Shown: positions 57,276 through 64,000 of the stretch, piece after piece
How the letters are laid out: each line of letters starts with the position of its first letter
How positions within the stretch are numbered: position 1 is the stretch's first letter
NCBI GenBank assembly: GCA_963662985.1
Contig: OY760067.1
Location: forward strand, 186,001-250,000
DNA: 64,000 nucleotides
From: G963662985 sp963662985
GTDB taxonomy: Bacteria; Chloroflexota; Anaerolineae; Anaerolineales; UBA11579
Reading direction: 5' to 3'
Translations under genes and position numbers: made by a program
Notes under the pieces: model-generated
Seen by the model: the letters and a program-made list of their open reading frames with translations, nothing else
Databases searched by the model: none
Told to the model about the DNA's origin: nothing

Positions 57276-57743
57276 ATGATCAAAATTTCAAGAGAAAAAC
57301 AACATCTTCAAAAAGGCCAAGCATTGGTTGAATTTGCGTTGATCATTAGTTTGTTAGTGTTGATCTTAGCTGGGGCAACTGATTTGGGACGGGCTGCATT
57401 TTTGCGAATTACATTGTATGATGCGGCGGAAGAAGCAGCTTTATATGGGTCTGTTTATCCTGGTGTGGTGTCTGCTACTTGTCAGAGTGCAACCACTGAT
57501 GGGATTGCTTATCGCGCCTGTTCTGCTTCTGGTACGATTGCTGGACGAGATGATGTTCAAATCACTTCTACGATTACTTCTCAGGCTTGTTTTGGCAATA
57601 CTATTGAAGTGACTGTGGCAGCTAATATGGATCTGATCTTCCCCTTTGCGGGAATTTTTAAGAAGGCAGATGGAACTTCTTTGCAATCAATTACCATCCG
57701 TGCGTCTGCGGAGAATACTATTCTCTCCCCTGCTTGTCCATAA
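57276..57743 (+). CDS. TadE-like pilus assembly protein 2
   Basis: 155 residues. N-terminal GQALVEFALIISLLVLILAG and DLGRAAFLRITLYDAAEEAA are TadE-like. The outer part has several Cys (TCQSATTDG, YRACSASG, SQACFG, SPACP), suggesting disulfides. It follows copy 1 by 15 bases with GGCGGGA before the ATG. No tadA, tadB or rcpC is nearby; the prepilin peptidase at 22 kb may process them. Confidence 0.85.
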   Translation: MIKISREKQHLQKGQALVEFALIISLLVLILAGATDLGRAAFLRITLYDAAEEAALYGSVYPGVVSATCQSATTDGIAYRACSASGTIAGRDDVQITSTITSQACFGNTIEVTVAANMDLIFPFAGIFKKADGTSLQSITIRASAENTILSPACP

Positions 57744-57761
57744 TATTATAAATAAGAAAAC

Positions 57762-57795
57762 AAAAAAGCTACTCAATTGAGTAGCTTTTTTATTA
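57762..57795. terminator. Bidirectional terminator
   Basis: AAAAAAGCTACTC / GAGTAGCTTTTTT with an AATT loop. It ends the TadE transcript and, on the minus strand, the tRNA transcript. Confidence 0.88.
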
Positions 57796-57796
57796 G

Positions 57797-57868
57797 TAGC
57801 GGGGAGTGGATTCGAACCACTGACCTACGGGTTATGAGCCCGTCGAGCTGCCACTGCTCCACCCCGCA
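57797..57868 (-). tRNA. Initiator tRNA-fMet (CAT)
   Basis: Acceptor TGCGGGG/CCCCGCT, D-arm GGAGCAGTGGCAGCTC, anticodon arm ACGGG-CTCATAA-CCCGT with anticodon CAT and the three G-C pairs (GGG/CCC) that mark initiator tRNA, T-arm with TTCGAAT. Position 1 faces 72 as T-T, so the pair is open as required for initiators, but with a different mismatch from the usual C-A. CCA is not encoded. Confidence 0.92.
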
Positions 57869-57928
57869 TCGACAAGATAAGATTATAGCATAAGAGCTTT
57901 TTTTGTCAAGAAGTTGTTTAAATTCGTT

Positions 57929-59764
57929 CTATAATGCATATTTTCGTCCAAATTGTTTTTCAAGCGAATCAATGGATAAGTGAATCATGGTGGGACGACC
58001 ATGAGGACATGTGCGAGGATTGACACAATTCTCTAAATCTTGGATGAGCTTCTCTTGCTGTTCTTTGGGAAGTGTTTGCCCTGCTTTCACGGCAATCCGT
58101 TTACAAATGCGGGTGACGAGGAGTTGTTCAAGCACATTCTCAAAAATAGATTCGTCTTCATCTTTTAGATTTTCAAAGGCGGTGGTGAAGGCTTCATTGG
58201 GAGAAGTGCTTTTTAGAATGGCGGGAATGCTGCGAATAATAACTTCTGCATGTCCAAAAGGCTCAATCTCAAACCCAATTTTTCTGAAGGTGGGCATGCG
58301 TTCTTCAACTAATTCTATCATTTCTCGTGGTACTTGGATGATGGCAGGAGTGAGGAGGGCTTGTGAGGGGATTTCACCTTCATTGAGGGATTGCATGTAT
58401 TTTTCGTATAAAATGCGCTCATGCGCGGCATGTTGGTCTATGAGGTATAGACCATCAGGGGCTTCGGCGATAAGATAGGTTTGTGCAACTTGACCAATCA
58501 GTTTTAGCAATGGGGCTTTTATCAAATAGGGGGCAGTTTCTTCTTTTTTCTCGACCCATTGTTTTAATTGATTTTCGGTTTTATGCCCCATCAAGTCTGC
58601 TCTGTCTTTATCGGATAAAGTATCTGAGCGAAGCATTTCTTCTATGAGGTTTCTTTCAAATGGAGTTGGTTGGTTTTCAGGAAAGATGTTACCAAAATCT
58701 GGTTGAGATGAATAAAGTGGGGTTTTGTTTTGGTAGGCTTCAGGTGTGTTTGATTGATAAGGTTTTGGCATGGGGCTATAGGCCATGAGTGCGCGACGGA
58801 CTGTGGATTGGATGGTGGTGAAGAGTTTTTGACTATCTTTGAAACGTACTTCAGCTTTGGTGGGATGTACGTTGACATCTACTTCATTGGGATCCATTTT
58901 GATAAAAAGGACAGCAATGGGAAAGCGATTGACCATGAGCATGGCATGATAAGCATTGGTGACAGCGGTGACGAGGGCGCTATTTTGGACATTGCGACCA
59001 TTGATAAAGATGGTGATGTCTTTGCGAGAACTACGGGTGATGTCTAAAGGACTGATGAAACCGTAAATTTCGATGTCATTGACGCTGGTGTCTACCAATA
59101 GAAGCTCTTTGGCGATGTGCAGATCGTAGATGATGGCGAGTATCTCTCGGCGGTCATTGTTGCCTGTAGTTTTGAATTTGTTCTTGCCGTCAAAATTTAA
59201 CTCAAATTTTATGGCAGGATAAGCTAAGGCAATTTTGAGAAGCAAGTTGGTGATCTGACGTTTTTCTGTAATGTCAGTTTTGAGAAATTTTAAACGAGCA
59301 GGAACAGAGAAAAAGAGACTTTCTACACGAATGTCTGTGCCAGTTGGTGAGGCGCAGATGTCTTTGTTTTTGAGGATTCCGTTTTCTACAAGAAGTTGGG
59401 TTCCTGTTTGGGATTGACCTGTTTTTGAACGAACGGTCATGCGGGAGACAGACCCTATTGATGCAAGTGCTTCTCCGCGAAAGCCAAGGGTATGGATGTT
59501 AAAGAGATCTTCTGCAGAATCAATCTTGCTGGTGGCATGGCGTTGGACAGCGATCTCTAACTCATTGGCTGGAATGCCTTGGCCGTTATCTTGGACTTGG
59601 ATGAGCTCTTTGCCTGCTTGATTAATGTTGACCACTATTTCTGTAGCGTAGGCATCGATGGAATTTTCGACAAGTTCTTTAACCACAGAGGCCGGACGTT
59701 CGACAACCTCTCCGGCTGCTATTTTGGAAGCTAATTCATCTGAGAGTAATTTGATTGGTTTCAT
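57929..59764 (-). CDS. mutL: DNA mismatch repair protein MutL
   Basis: 611 residues. The GHKL ATPase domain has IAAGEVVERPASVVKELVEN, DNGQGIPANELE, TLGFRGEALASIGSV and NVHPTKAEVRF. The C-terminal domain carries the endonuclease motif as LYLIDQHAAHERILYEKYMQ (DQHAxxER type), and ACKRIA-like (TRICKRIAVKAGQ) and CPHGRPTMIHL near the end, so it is the nicking form of MutL. The ATG lies six bases after TATAAT and lacks a ribosome-binding site. No mutS is adjacent. Confidence 0.95.
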   Translation of the reverse strand: MKPIKLLSDELASKIAAGEVVERPASVVKELVENSIDAYATEIVVNINQAGKELIQVQDNGQGIPANELEIAVQRHATSKIDSAEDLFNIHTLGFRGEALASIGSVSRMTVRSKTGQSQTGTQLLVENGILKNKDICASPTGTDIRVESLFFSVPARLKFLKTDITEKRQITNLLLKIALAYPAIKFELNFDGKNKFKTTGNNDRREILAIIYDLHIAKELLLVDTSVNDIEIYGFISPLDITRSSRKDITIFINGRNVQNSALVTAVTNAYHAMLMVNRFPIAVLFIKMDPNEVDVNVHPTKAEVRFKDSQKLFTTIQSTVRRALMAYSPMPKPYQSNTPEAYQNKTPLYSSQPDFGNIFPENQPTPFERNLIEEMLRSDTLSDKDRADLMGHKTENQLKQWVEKKEETAPYLIKAPLLKLIGQVAQTYLIAEAPDGLYLIDQHAAHERILYEKYMQSLNEGEIPSQALLTPAIIQVPREMIELVEERMPTFRKIGFEIEPFGHAEVIIRSIPAILKSTSPNEAFTTAFENLKDEDESIFENVLEQLLVTRICKRIAVKAGQTLPKEQQEKLIQDLENCVNPRTCPHGRPTMIHLSIDSLEKQFGRKYAL

Positions 59765-59776
59765 GGGTTTATTATA
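59762..59776 (-). promoter_or_regulatory. Leaderless promoter of mutL
   Basis: TATAAT at 59776-59771 on the minus strand, exactly six bases (AAACCC), then the mutL ATG at 59764. Confidence 0.68.
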
Positions 59777-59804
59777 TCAAAGGGTGATTTATTTGTGTTT
59801 TTGA

Positions 59805-59838
59805 GGATAAAAAAAGCAATTCAAATTGAATTGCTTTT
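59805..59838 (-). terminator. Terminator after the V4R gene
   Basis: On the minus strand AAAGCAATTC / GAATTGCTTT with loop AATTT, followed by TTTTATCC. It separates the V4R gene from mutL. Confidence 0.8.
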
Positions 59839-59868
59839 AATGTTGTTTATTTTAGTGAGGATTAAAAA

Positions 59869-60486
59869 CTAGAGCGGATTTTTATCGATGAGAATGACAC
59901 ATTCTTTGTCGCCTTTGGCGATACATTCTACTTCTTTAATTTGAAAGGATTCTCCACCTGTGGCCCAATCAGAGGCTGCTTTGAGGACACCAATGGCGAG
60001 GTGACAACATGGTTCTTCGGTATGGCGGCCGTAACATACGGGACATACTTCAATGATCCATTTCCAGTATTGTTCGTCTTCTTCGATGCGAACTACTTGG
60101 TCACTAACGGTGTTGAAAAATTTGGCAAAGAAGAGCAAGCCTGCTTTCATACGTGCTTGGGTGGAGCCGACTGACATGGCGAGTTGGGCTGCTTTTTGAA
60201 CTTTATCAAATTTATCTAGACTGTGGTTAAATGTGGTGACTCCACCTTTTGTGGCAAAGACACGGGCACCTTTGGCACCATACATCTCCCATAAACCCTG
60301 TTGGATTTTGGAGACATGTTCAAAAGGAAATTCTTTTTTGATGTTGTCTGGGGGGTAGTTGCCGATATATTGTTGAAGACCAATTAAGTTGAGAAGAGCG
60401 TTTACACCTCTTTCTCCTAGGATTTCTTCAGCTGATGTTAATATGCTTCTTCCCCAAATATTGGGATAATTCAAATTATCACTCAT
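59869..60486 (-). CDS. V4R-domain protein
   Basis: 205 residues. The C-terminal half fits the V4R (4-vinyl reductase) domain: FFAKFFNTVSDQVVRIEEDE, then CPVCYGRHTEEPCCHLAIGV (residues about 149-168) and ECIAKGDKECVILIDKNP at the end. V4R domains bind small molecules or hydrocarbons; the CPVC...CC set could hold a metal. The N-terminal part (GVNALLNLIGLQQYIGNYPP) is usual for chloroflexal members. AGGAAA precedes the ATG. Nothing else for chlorophyll synthesis is nearby, so a sensor or redox role is more likely than vinyl reduction. Confidence 0.8.
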   Translation of the reverse strand: MSDNLNYPNIWGRSILTSAEEILGERGVNALLNLIGLQQYIGNYPPDNIKKEFPFEHVSKIQQGLWEMYGAKGARVFATKGGVTTFNHSLDKFDKVQKAAQLAMSVGSTQARMKAGLLFFAKFFNTVSDQVVRIEEDEQYWKWIIEVCPVCYGRHTEEPCCHLAIGVLKAASDWATGGESFQIKEVECIAKGDKECVILIDKNPL

Positions 60487-60600
60487 AGTTTTTCCTATTT
60501 TAGTTTTATTGTGATTTTTATTATACCCGTTTTTATTTTATGTTTCAAAGTTTTGAGAAAATTCAATAATTGAATTTTTGATTACTTATTATATTGAAGC

Positions 60601-60634
60601 AAAAAAAATGATGGCGATTGCCATCATTTTTTTA
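60601..60634 (-). terminator. Terminator after the ferredoxin gene
   Basis: AAAAATGATGGC / GCCATCATTTTT with a GATT-type loop and T run on the minus strand. Confidence 0.82.
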
Positions 60635-60654
60635 TTCACAAAAATTTCAAATTT

Positions 60655-60891
60655 TTATTTGAAGAAGTTTGCATTTACTTCTGCTGAAGCTGCATATTCT
60701 TCAGGAAGTTCATCGTCTGCGAAAATTGCACTGACGGGGCATTCTGCGGCACATGCGCCACAATCGATACAAGTATCAGGATCGATATAGTATTGAGGAT
60801 CAGTATCTGCACCTGCTGAAATTGCATCAACGGGGCATACTTCCATACAACTGCCATCGCGTTCGCATAAGGTTGTAATAATATGGGCCAT
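60655..60891 (-). CDS. Two-cluster ferredoxin
   Basis: 78 residues. The first cluster site is CERDGSCMEVCPVDAI, the second CIDCGACAAECPVSAI. The first has CxxxxxCxxxC spacing, so it may hold a 3Fe-4S or modified 4Fe-4S cluster, the second a standard 4Fe-4S cluster. The C-terminus (EEYAASAEVNANFF) is an extension seen in seven-iron ferredoxins. GTAGGAGAT precedes the ATG. It follows the SodX gene by 12 bases on the same strand, which may link it to oxidative defence. Confidence 0.93.
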   Translation of the reverse strand: MAHIITTLCERDGSCMEVCPVDAISAGADTDPQYYIDPDTCIDCGACAAECPVSAIFADDELPEEYAASAEVNANFFK

Positions 60892-60903
60892 TTTTATCTC
60901 CTA

Positions 60904-61260
60904 CTAGAAAAAAATTTTGCTTTGCACTATGGCAAAGATTTGCTCTTTTTTGATCCAACCAAAGGATCTGCTGTCTGTGCTGGCACGTGGGTTCGCCCCT
61001 AACAAGAAGACTTGTCCGTCTTGGTCGACATCATCTATATATTTTACAACTTTTTTGCCTGTAATGAAAGGATGATTTGCTATGCAAATCATCCCTTTTT
61101 GTATTTCATCTTTTTGAAAATGAGGATCAATGATAATCCAGTCACCATTTTCAAGAATTGGCTGCATAGAGTCTCCGTTTACTGAGAAAACTTTGAGCTT
61201 CCCTATCAGAACGCGGAGAATTTGTGCAAATGTTGCTTTTTTTAGCTGGCTGTGAACCAT
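60904..61260 (-). CDS. sodX: Ni-superoxide dismutase maturation protease
   Basis: 118 residues, S26 signal-peptidase fold. VNGDSMQPILENGDWIIID (near residue 29, catalytic Ser in GDSMQP) and KVVKYIDDVDQDGQVFLLG (catalytic Lys) are present, followed by GANPRASTDSRSFGWI, the family's box E. SodX proteases remove the N-terminal extension of nickel superoxide dismutase. Its frame overlaps the end of sodN by 19 bases, confirming the pair. No membrane span is obvious, consistent with a soluble enzyme. Confidence 0.9.
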   Translation of the reverse strand: MVHSQLKKATFAQILRVLIGKLKVFSVNGDSMQPILENGDWIIIDPHFQKDEIQKGMICIANHPFITGKKVVKYIDDVDQDGQVFLLGANPRASTDSRSFGWIKKEQIFAIVQSKIFF

Positions 61261-61709
61261 GAGATGTCACGATTCTTGGTGTCCCAGAAAATTTTGTGGA
61301 TTTCTTTGACAGCTTCCATTAATTCGTTGGCGTGTTCTAAGCTAACTTCAACTTTTGTGGAGGAACAAAGCTTGGTGGCTTGCCAAATGGTGTCGTGAAG
61401 GTTGGGGTATTTTTCAAGGTGAACAGGTTTGAAATAGTCTGTCCAGAGAACCAAAATTTCAGTCTTTGCAATGTGTGCTTGTTCTTCTTTAATGGCTGCA
61501 TAACGAGACATGGAGTTGAGGTAAGCTGCCCATGCGACTGCATCAGAAGAATCTGGGGGGGTAAGTGCTAACATTTTCTTGGTCATGGAAAGGACTGCTT
61601 CTGCTGCGATACGAGCGGATGAGGGGTCGTAGACACCACAAGGGCCGTCACAATGTGCATCAGCAGTTTCAATTTTTAAAATTTTGTTGAGCATTTCTTT
61701 TGAATTCAT
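61242..61709 (-). CDS. sodN: Nickel-containing superoxide dismutase
   Basis: 155 residues. After an 18-residue propeptide the mature protein would begin HCDGPCGVYDP, the nickel hook (His1, Cys2, Cys6 of the mature chain). The rest is the four-helix subunit (YAAIKEEQAHIAKTEILVLW). It converts superoxide to hydrogen peroxide and oxygen in the cytoplasm as a hexamer. TTAGGAGAG precedes the ATG. sodX overlaps its 3' end and a ferredoxin follows. Confidence 0.95.
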   Translation of the reverse strand: MNSKEMLNKILKIETADAHCDGPCGVYDPSSARIAAEAVLSMTKKMLALTPPDSSDAVAWAAYLNSMSRYAAIKEEQAHIAKTEILVLWTDYFKPVHLEKYPNLHDTIWQATKLCSSTKVEVSLEHANELMEAVKEIHKIFWDTKNRDISWFTAS

Positions 61710-61804
61710 TAATCTCTCCTAACTATGAATATTTATTTTAAATTTAATAATTCTATTTTAACTCATATTTTGAATTATTTTTTTGTTTGTTTTGAGGTTT
61801 GTAC

Positions 61805-61837
61805 TAAAAAAGCCCTCTATTATTAGAGGACTTTTTC
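61805..61837 (-). terminator. Terminator after the small ferredoxin gene
   Basis: On the minus strand CCTCTA / TAGAGG with flanking A and T runs (AAAAAG ... CTTTTTT). Confidence 0.75.
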
Positions 61838-61862
61838 AATTGATTTCTTTCAAAATTCGTGC

Positions 61863-62051
61863 TTATGCTTTGATGATTGCTTCAACTGGGCAGCCTGCTG
61901 CACATTGAGGTTCATCTGCGTAGCCTTCACATTCCACACAAAGTTCTGAGTCGATGACAAAAATGCCGTCACCTTCTGAGATTGCTTCTACGGGACATTC
62001 TGCTTCACATGCACCACAAGCGATACATTCGTCTGTAATTTTCATTGCCAT
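61863..62051 (-). CDS. 4Fe-4S ferredoxin
   Basis: 62 residues. The ATG at 62051 (MAMKITDECIACGACEAECP) follows GGAGG; a longer frame upstream precedes that site. Cluster one is CIACGACEAECPVEAI, cluster two CVECEGYADEPQCAAGCPVEA, where an eight-residue spacing separates Cys of the second site. This Clostridium-type layout with an insertion in site two is common in Chlorobi- and Allochromatium-type ferredoxins. It has its own transcript. Confidence 0.93.
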   Translation of the reverse strand: MAMKITDECIACGACEAECPVEAISEGDGIFVIDSELCVECEGYADEPQCAAGCPVEAIIKA

Positions 62052-62167
62052 GATTGTTTCCTCCATGAAATTTTGATAGGGCTTTTGGAGCCGATTGGAT
62101 TTTATCAAACTATGATGTGGTGTAAAGTAATTGAATGTGGATTTCGGTTTTTTATAAGGGTTAAACT

Positions 62168-62206
62168 AAAAAATTCCTTTAGAATCTAAAGGAATTTTTT
62201 TTTATT
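62168..62206 (-). terminator. Terminator after malQ
   Basis: AAATTCCTTTAGA / TCTAAAGGAATTT with T runs on both strands, eight bases after the malQ stop. Confidence 0.85.
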
Positions 62207-62211
62207 GTTTA

Positions 62212-63705
62212 TTATTCTCGCCAACGATTATTCATTTTGTTTTGGGCTTGGATATATTTGAGTAATTGCGGAGTGAGTTGATCTTCAGTGAAGCGCCATT
62301 CCCAGTTCCCACCTAATGTGGAGGGGAAGTTCATGCGGGCTTCGGAACCAAGCTCCAGAAAATCTTGTAAGGGGGCAAGGACCATGTTGGCACGAGAGGA
62401 CCAAAGCAATTCAATCATATCATGGGCGATGTGTTCTCCACTTACTCCCATATAGATACGTGCTTTATGTTGAGCAGTTTCATCTGCATCGTTTTCATAC
62501 CAACCTCTGACGGTGTTGTTGTCGTGAGTGCCTGTATAGGCAACGCAGTTGAGCGGATAGTGATGAGGAAGGAAGCTGTTGTAGTCGTCGCTATCAAAGC
62601 CAAATTGGAGAATTTTCATGCCGGGGAGACCAAGTTGATCGCGCAATTCAAAGACATCTGGAGTGATTTCTCCAAGGTCTTCTGCGATGAGGGGAAGATC
62701 ACCAAATTCGCTTTTGAGAGCATCAAAGAGGTCTTTTCCGGGACCGGGTACCCAACGCCCACCAATGGCTGTTTCAGCATCTGCAGGGATTTCCCAGTAG
62801 CCTACAAGACCACGGAAGTGATCTAGGCGAATGATATCAACAATTTCAAGCGTGGCTGCGATGCGTGCAATCCACCATTTGTAGCCATTCTTTTTGTGGG
62901 TTTCCCAACGATAGATGGGGTTGCCCCAGAGCTGCCCTGTTTTGGAGAAATAGTCCGGGGGAACGCCGGCTACGACGGTGGTGTTGGATTCTTCATCCAT
63001 GTAGTAGAGCTCGGGATGAGTCCAAACATCCGAACTATCTTCGGCTACGTAGAGAGGAATGTCACCAATAATTTTAATGCCTTTATTTTCTACGTATGCT
63101 TTGAGGGCAAACCAATGTTTGAAGAAATAGTATTGTCTGAATATGTGAGCACTAATTTGATCTTGAAGCTCTTGAGTGGCAGATTGGATGGCTGCTTCTT
63201 CTCTAAGTTTGAGGGAAAGTTCCCATTTTACCCAAGATTGTCCATCAAATTTGTCTTTGAGTGCCATAAAAAGACCAAAGTCTTCTACCCAAGCAACGTT
63301 TTGTTTTCTAAATTTTTCAAATTCAGTTTGGTATTCATTTTTTGTTTTGAATCTTTGGTATGCTAGATCTAATTTGGCTAGTTTCCAATGATATAAGGCG
63401 CCATAATCAACCCGTTTGGGATCGAAATTTGGCATATCTTCAAGATCTGCTTTGGTGAGCAATTTATCTTCTATAAGGAAGTCAAAACTGATCAGATAGG
63501 GATTGCCGGCAAATGCGGAAAAACATTGGTAGGGTGAGTCACCGTAGCTAGTGGGACCAAGGGGCAGAATTTGCCATAGGGCAAAACCTGCTTCTGCAAT
63601 AAAATCGATGGTCTTATACGCTTGGGGACCTAAATCACCAATGCCATAATTGCCGGGGAAACTCGTCGGGTGGAGTAACAACCCAGATGAGCGTTTATAT
63701 TTCAT
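62212..63705 (-). CDS. malQ: 4-alpha-glucanotransferase
   Basis: 497 residues, GH77. The ATG at 63705 follows ACGAGG and overlaps the glgC stop by 11 bases; a longer frame upstream is glgC territory. Motifs: SSGLLLHPTSFPGNYGIGDL, WQILPLGPTSYGDSPYQCFS, IIGDIPLYVAEDSSDVWTHP, IRLDHFRGLVGYWEIP (nucleophile Asp), LIAEDLGEITPDV (acid/base Glu) and YTGTHDNNTVRGW. It disproportionates maltodextrins. With glgC next to it, it points to glycogen or starch-like storage. Confidence 0.95.
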   Translation of the reverse strand: MKYKRSSGLLLHPTSFPGNYGIGDLGPQAYKTIDFIAEAGFALWQILPLGPTSYGDSPYQCFSAFAGNPYLISFDFLIEDKLLTKADLEDMPNFDPKRVDYGALYHWKLAKLDLAYQRFKTKNEYQTEFEKFRKQNVAWVEDFGLFMALKDKFDGQSWVKWELSLKLREEAAIQSATQELQDQISAHIFRQYYFFKHWFALKAYVENKGIKIIGDIPLYVAEDSSDVWTHPELYYMDEESNTTVVAGVPPDYFSKTGQLWGNPIYRWETHKKNGYKWWIARIAATLEIVDIIRLDHFRGLVGYWEIPADAETAIGGRWVPGPGKDLFDALKSEFGDLPLIAEDLGEITPDVFELRDQLGLPGMKILQFGFDSDDYNSFLPHHYPLNCVAYTGTHDNNTVRGWYENDADETAQHKARIYMGVSGEHIAHDMIELLWSSRANMVLAPLQDFLELGSEARMNFPSTLGGNWEWRFTEDQLTPQLLKYIQAQNKMNNRWRE

Positions 63706-64000
63706 ATGGTAGCCTCGTACATAAAATTTCTTGGCCAGTTTGCACTTCTCTGCTGGGGAAGTCTTGAGGAGTGATATCCGTTCTGACTTTTGCTCCCGGA
63801 TGAAGAATTGCGTTATCGGGCAAGATGCTGTTTTTGCCAATGGTTGTGATGATTTCTTGATTAAGCTTTCCTATTATACTATTTTTTCCTGTTTTCACAC
63901 GTTTGTCTAGGATGGCTTTTTCAACAACAGTGCCAGCGCCGATGACGGTATCCGTCAATATGATGGATTGGCGAATGACCGCTCCTTCTTCTACGATGAC
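63695..64000 (-). CDS. glgC: Glucose-1-phosphate adenylyltransferase, C-terminal part only
   Basis: The frame is open to the window edge, so only the last 101 residues are visible. They form hexapeptide repeats of a left-handed beta-helix (VIRQSIILTDTVIGAGTVVE, GKNSILPDNAILHPGAKVRT), as at the end of GlgC. The assignment to glgC, rather than another nucleotidyltransferase, rests on the malQ context and on the DKRVKTG-like segment 'VEKAILDKRVKTGKNSIIG'. It overlaps malQ by 11 bases. Confidence 0.7.
   Translation of the reverse strand, partial: VIVEEGAVIRQSIILTDTVIGAGTVVEKAILDKRVKTGKNSIIGKLNQEIITTIGKNSILPDNAILHPGAKVRTDITPQDFPSREVQTGQEILCTRLPYEI

Overview
The window reads as a chromosome segment of a low-GC bacterium, most likely a member of the Chloroflexota (Anaerolineae-like). 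This rests on gene content and style rather than a marker gene: small unknown exported proteins with long Thr/Pro linkers, a T-box leader, TadE-type pilin genes, nickel superoxide dismutase with its SodX protease, a V4R protein, malQ next to glgC, a fused ECF ATPase, and several apparently leaderless genes. I found no prophage, no CRISPR array and no complete insertion sequence.

Layout. 0-3 kb: a cut-off unknown gene, a small membrane protein and an XdhC-type gene, all on the minus strand. 3-9 kb: a consensus promoter and T-box controlling valS, two lysine-rich membrane-tethered proteins, and an acyl-CoA ligase. 9-16.3 kb: one long operon (exported protein, pth, mfd, fused EcfA, EcfT). 16.3-19.7 kb: a three-gene unit made of a zinc-ribbon membrane protein, a DUF2207-like membrane protein ending in a Cys-Ala repeat tail, and a radical-SAM-like protein with an RRE-like N-terminus but no cluster cysteines. 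19.7-24.4 kb: a GAF histidine kinase, rpmF, Asp23, nusB, a prepilin peptidase and a MurA with Asp in place of the catalytic Cys. 24.4-30.5 kb: an HTH gene behind a LexA-box-like operator, surface proteins including a GH25-like protein without catalytic acids, a PAP2 protein, an NDUFA9-like SDR, and a broken leucine-rich-repeat gene. 30.6-34.7 kb: tRNA-His with hisS, xth, AIM24 and a D-2-hydroxyacid dehydrogenase. 35-42.8 kb: TetR with a Tat-exported nitroreductase, a tandem duplicated TPR pair, a MerR regulator, and a queuosine-precursor transporter behind a preQ1 leader. 43-48.1 kb: aspS, with what looks like a classical leader-peptide attenuator, followed by an AlwI-like restriction-modification pair and tRNA-Asp. 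48.2-56.6 kb: rel, a membrane SGNH-like protein, an E1-alpha/E1-beta pair with a lipoyl-acyltransferase fusion, a phosphoesterase and a GHMP kinase. 56.7-64 kb: two TadE proteins, initiator tRNA, mutL, V4R, ferredoxins, SodX/SodN, malQ and the end of glgC.

The best candidates for something undescribed are four. (1) Ribosome-mediated attenuation of aspS by an Asp/Asn-codon leader peptide; the enzyme itself looks non-discriminating. (2) The Cys-Ala-tail protein paired with a radical-SAM homologue lacking all cluster cysteines. (3) A 2-oxoacid-dehydrogenase-like complex whose E2 carries a PglD-type sugar acyltransferase instead of the usual catalytic domain. (4) A recurring exact architecture TATAAT-N6-ATG (leaderless starts) at five places, including mutL and the aspS leader peptide. 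All functional statements come from sequence reading alone; no searches or folding programs were run.
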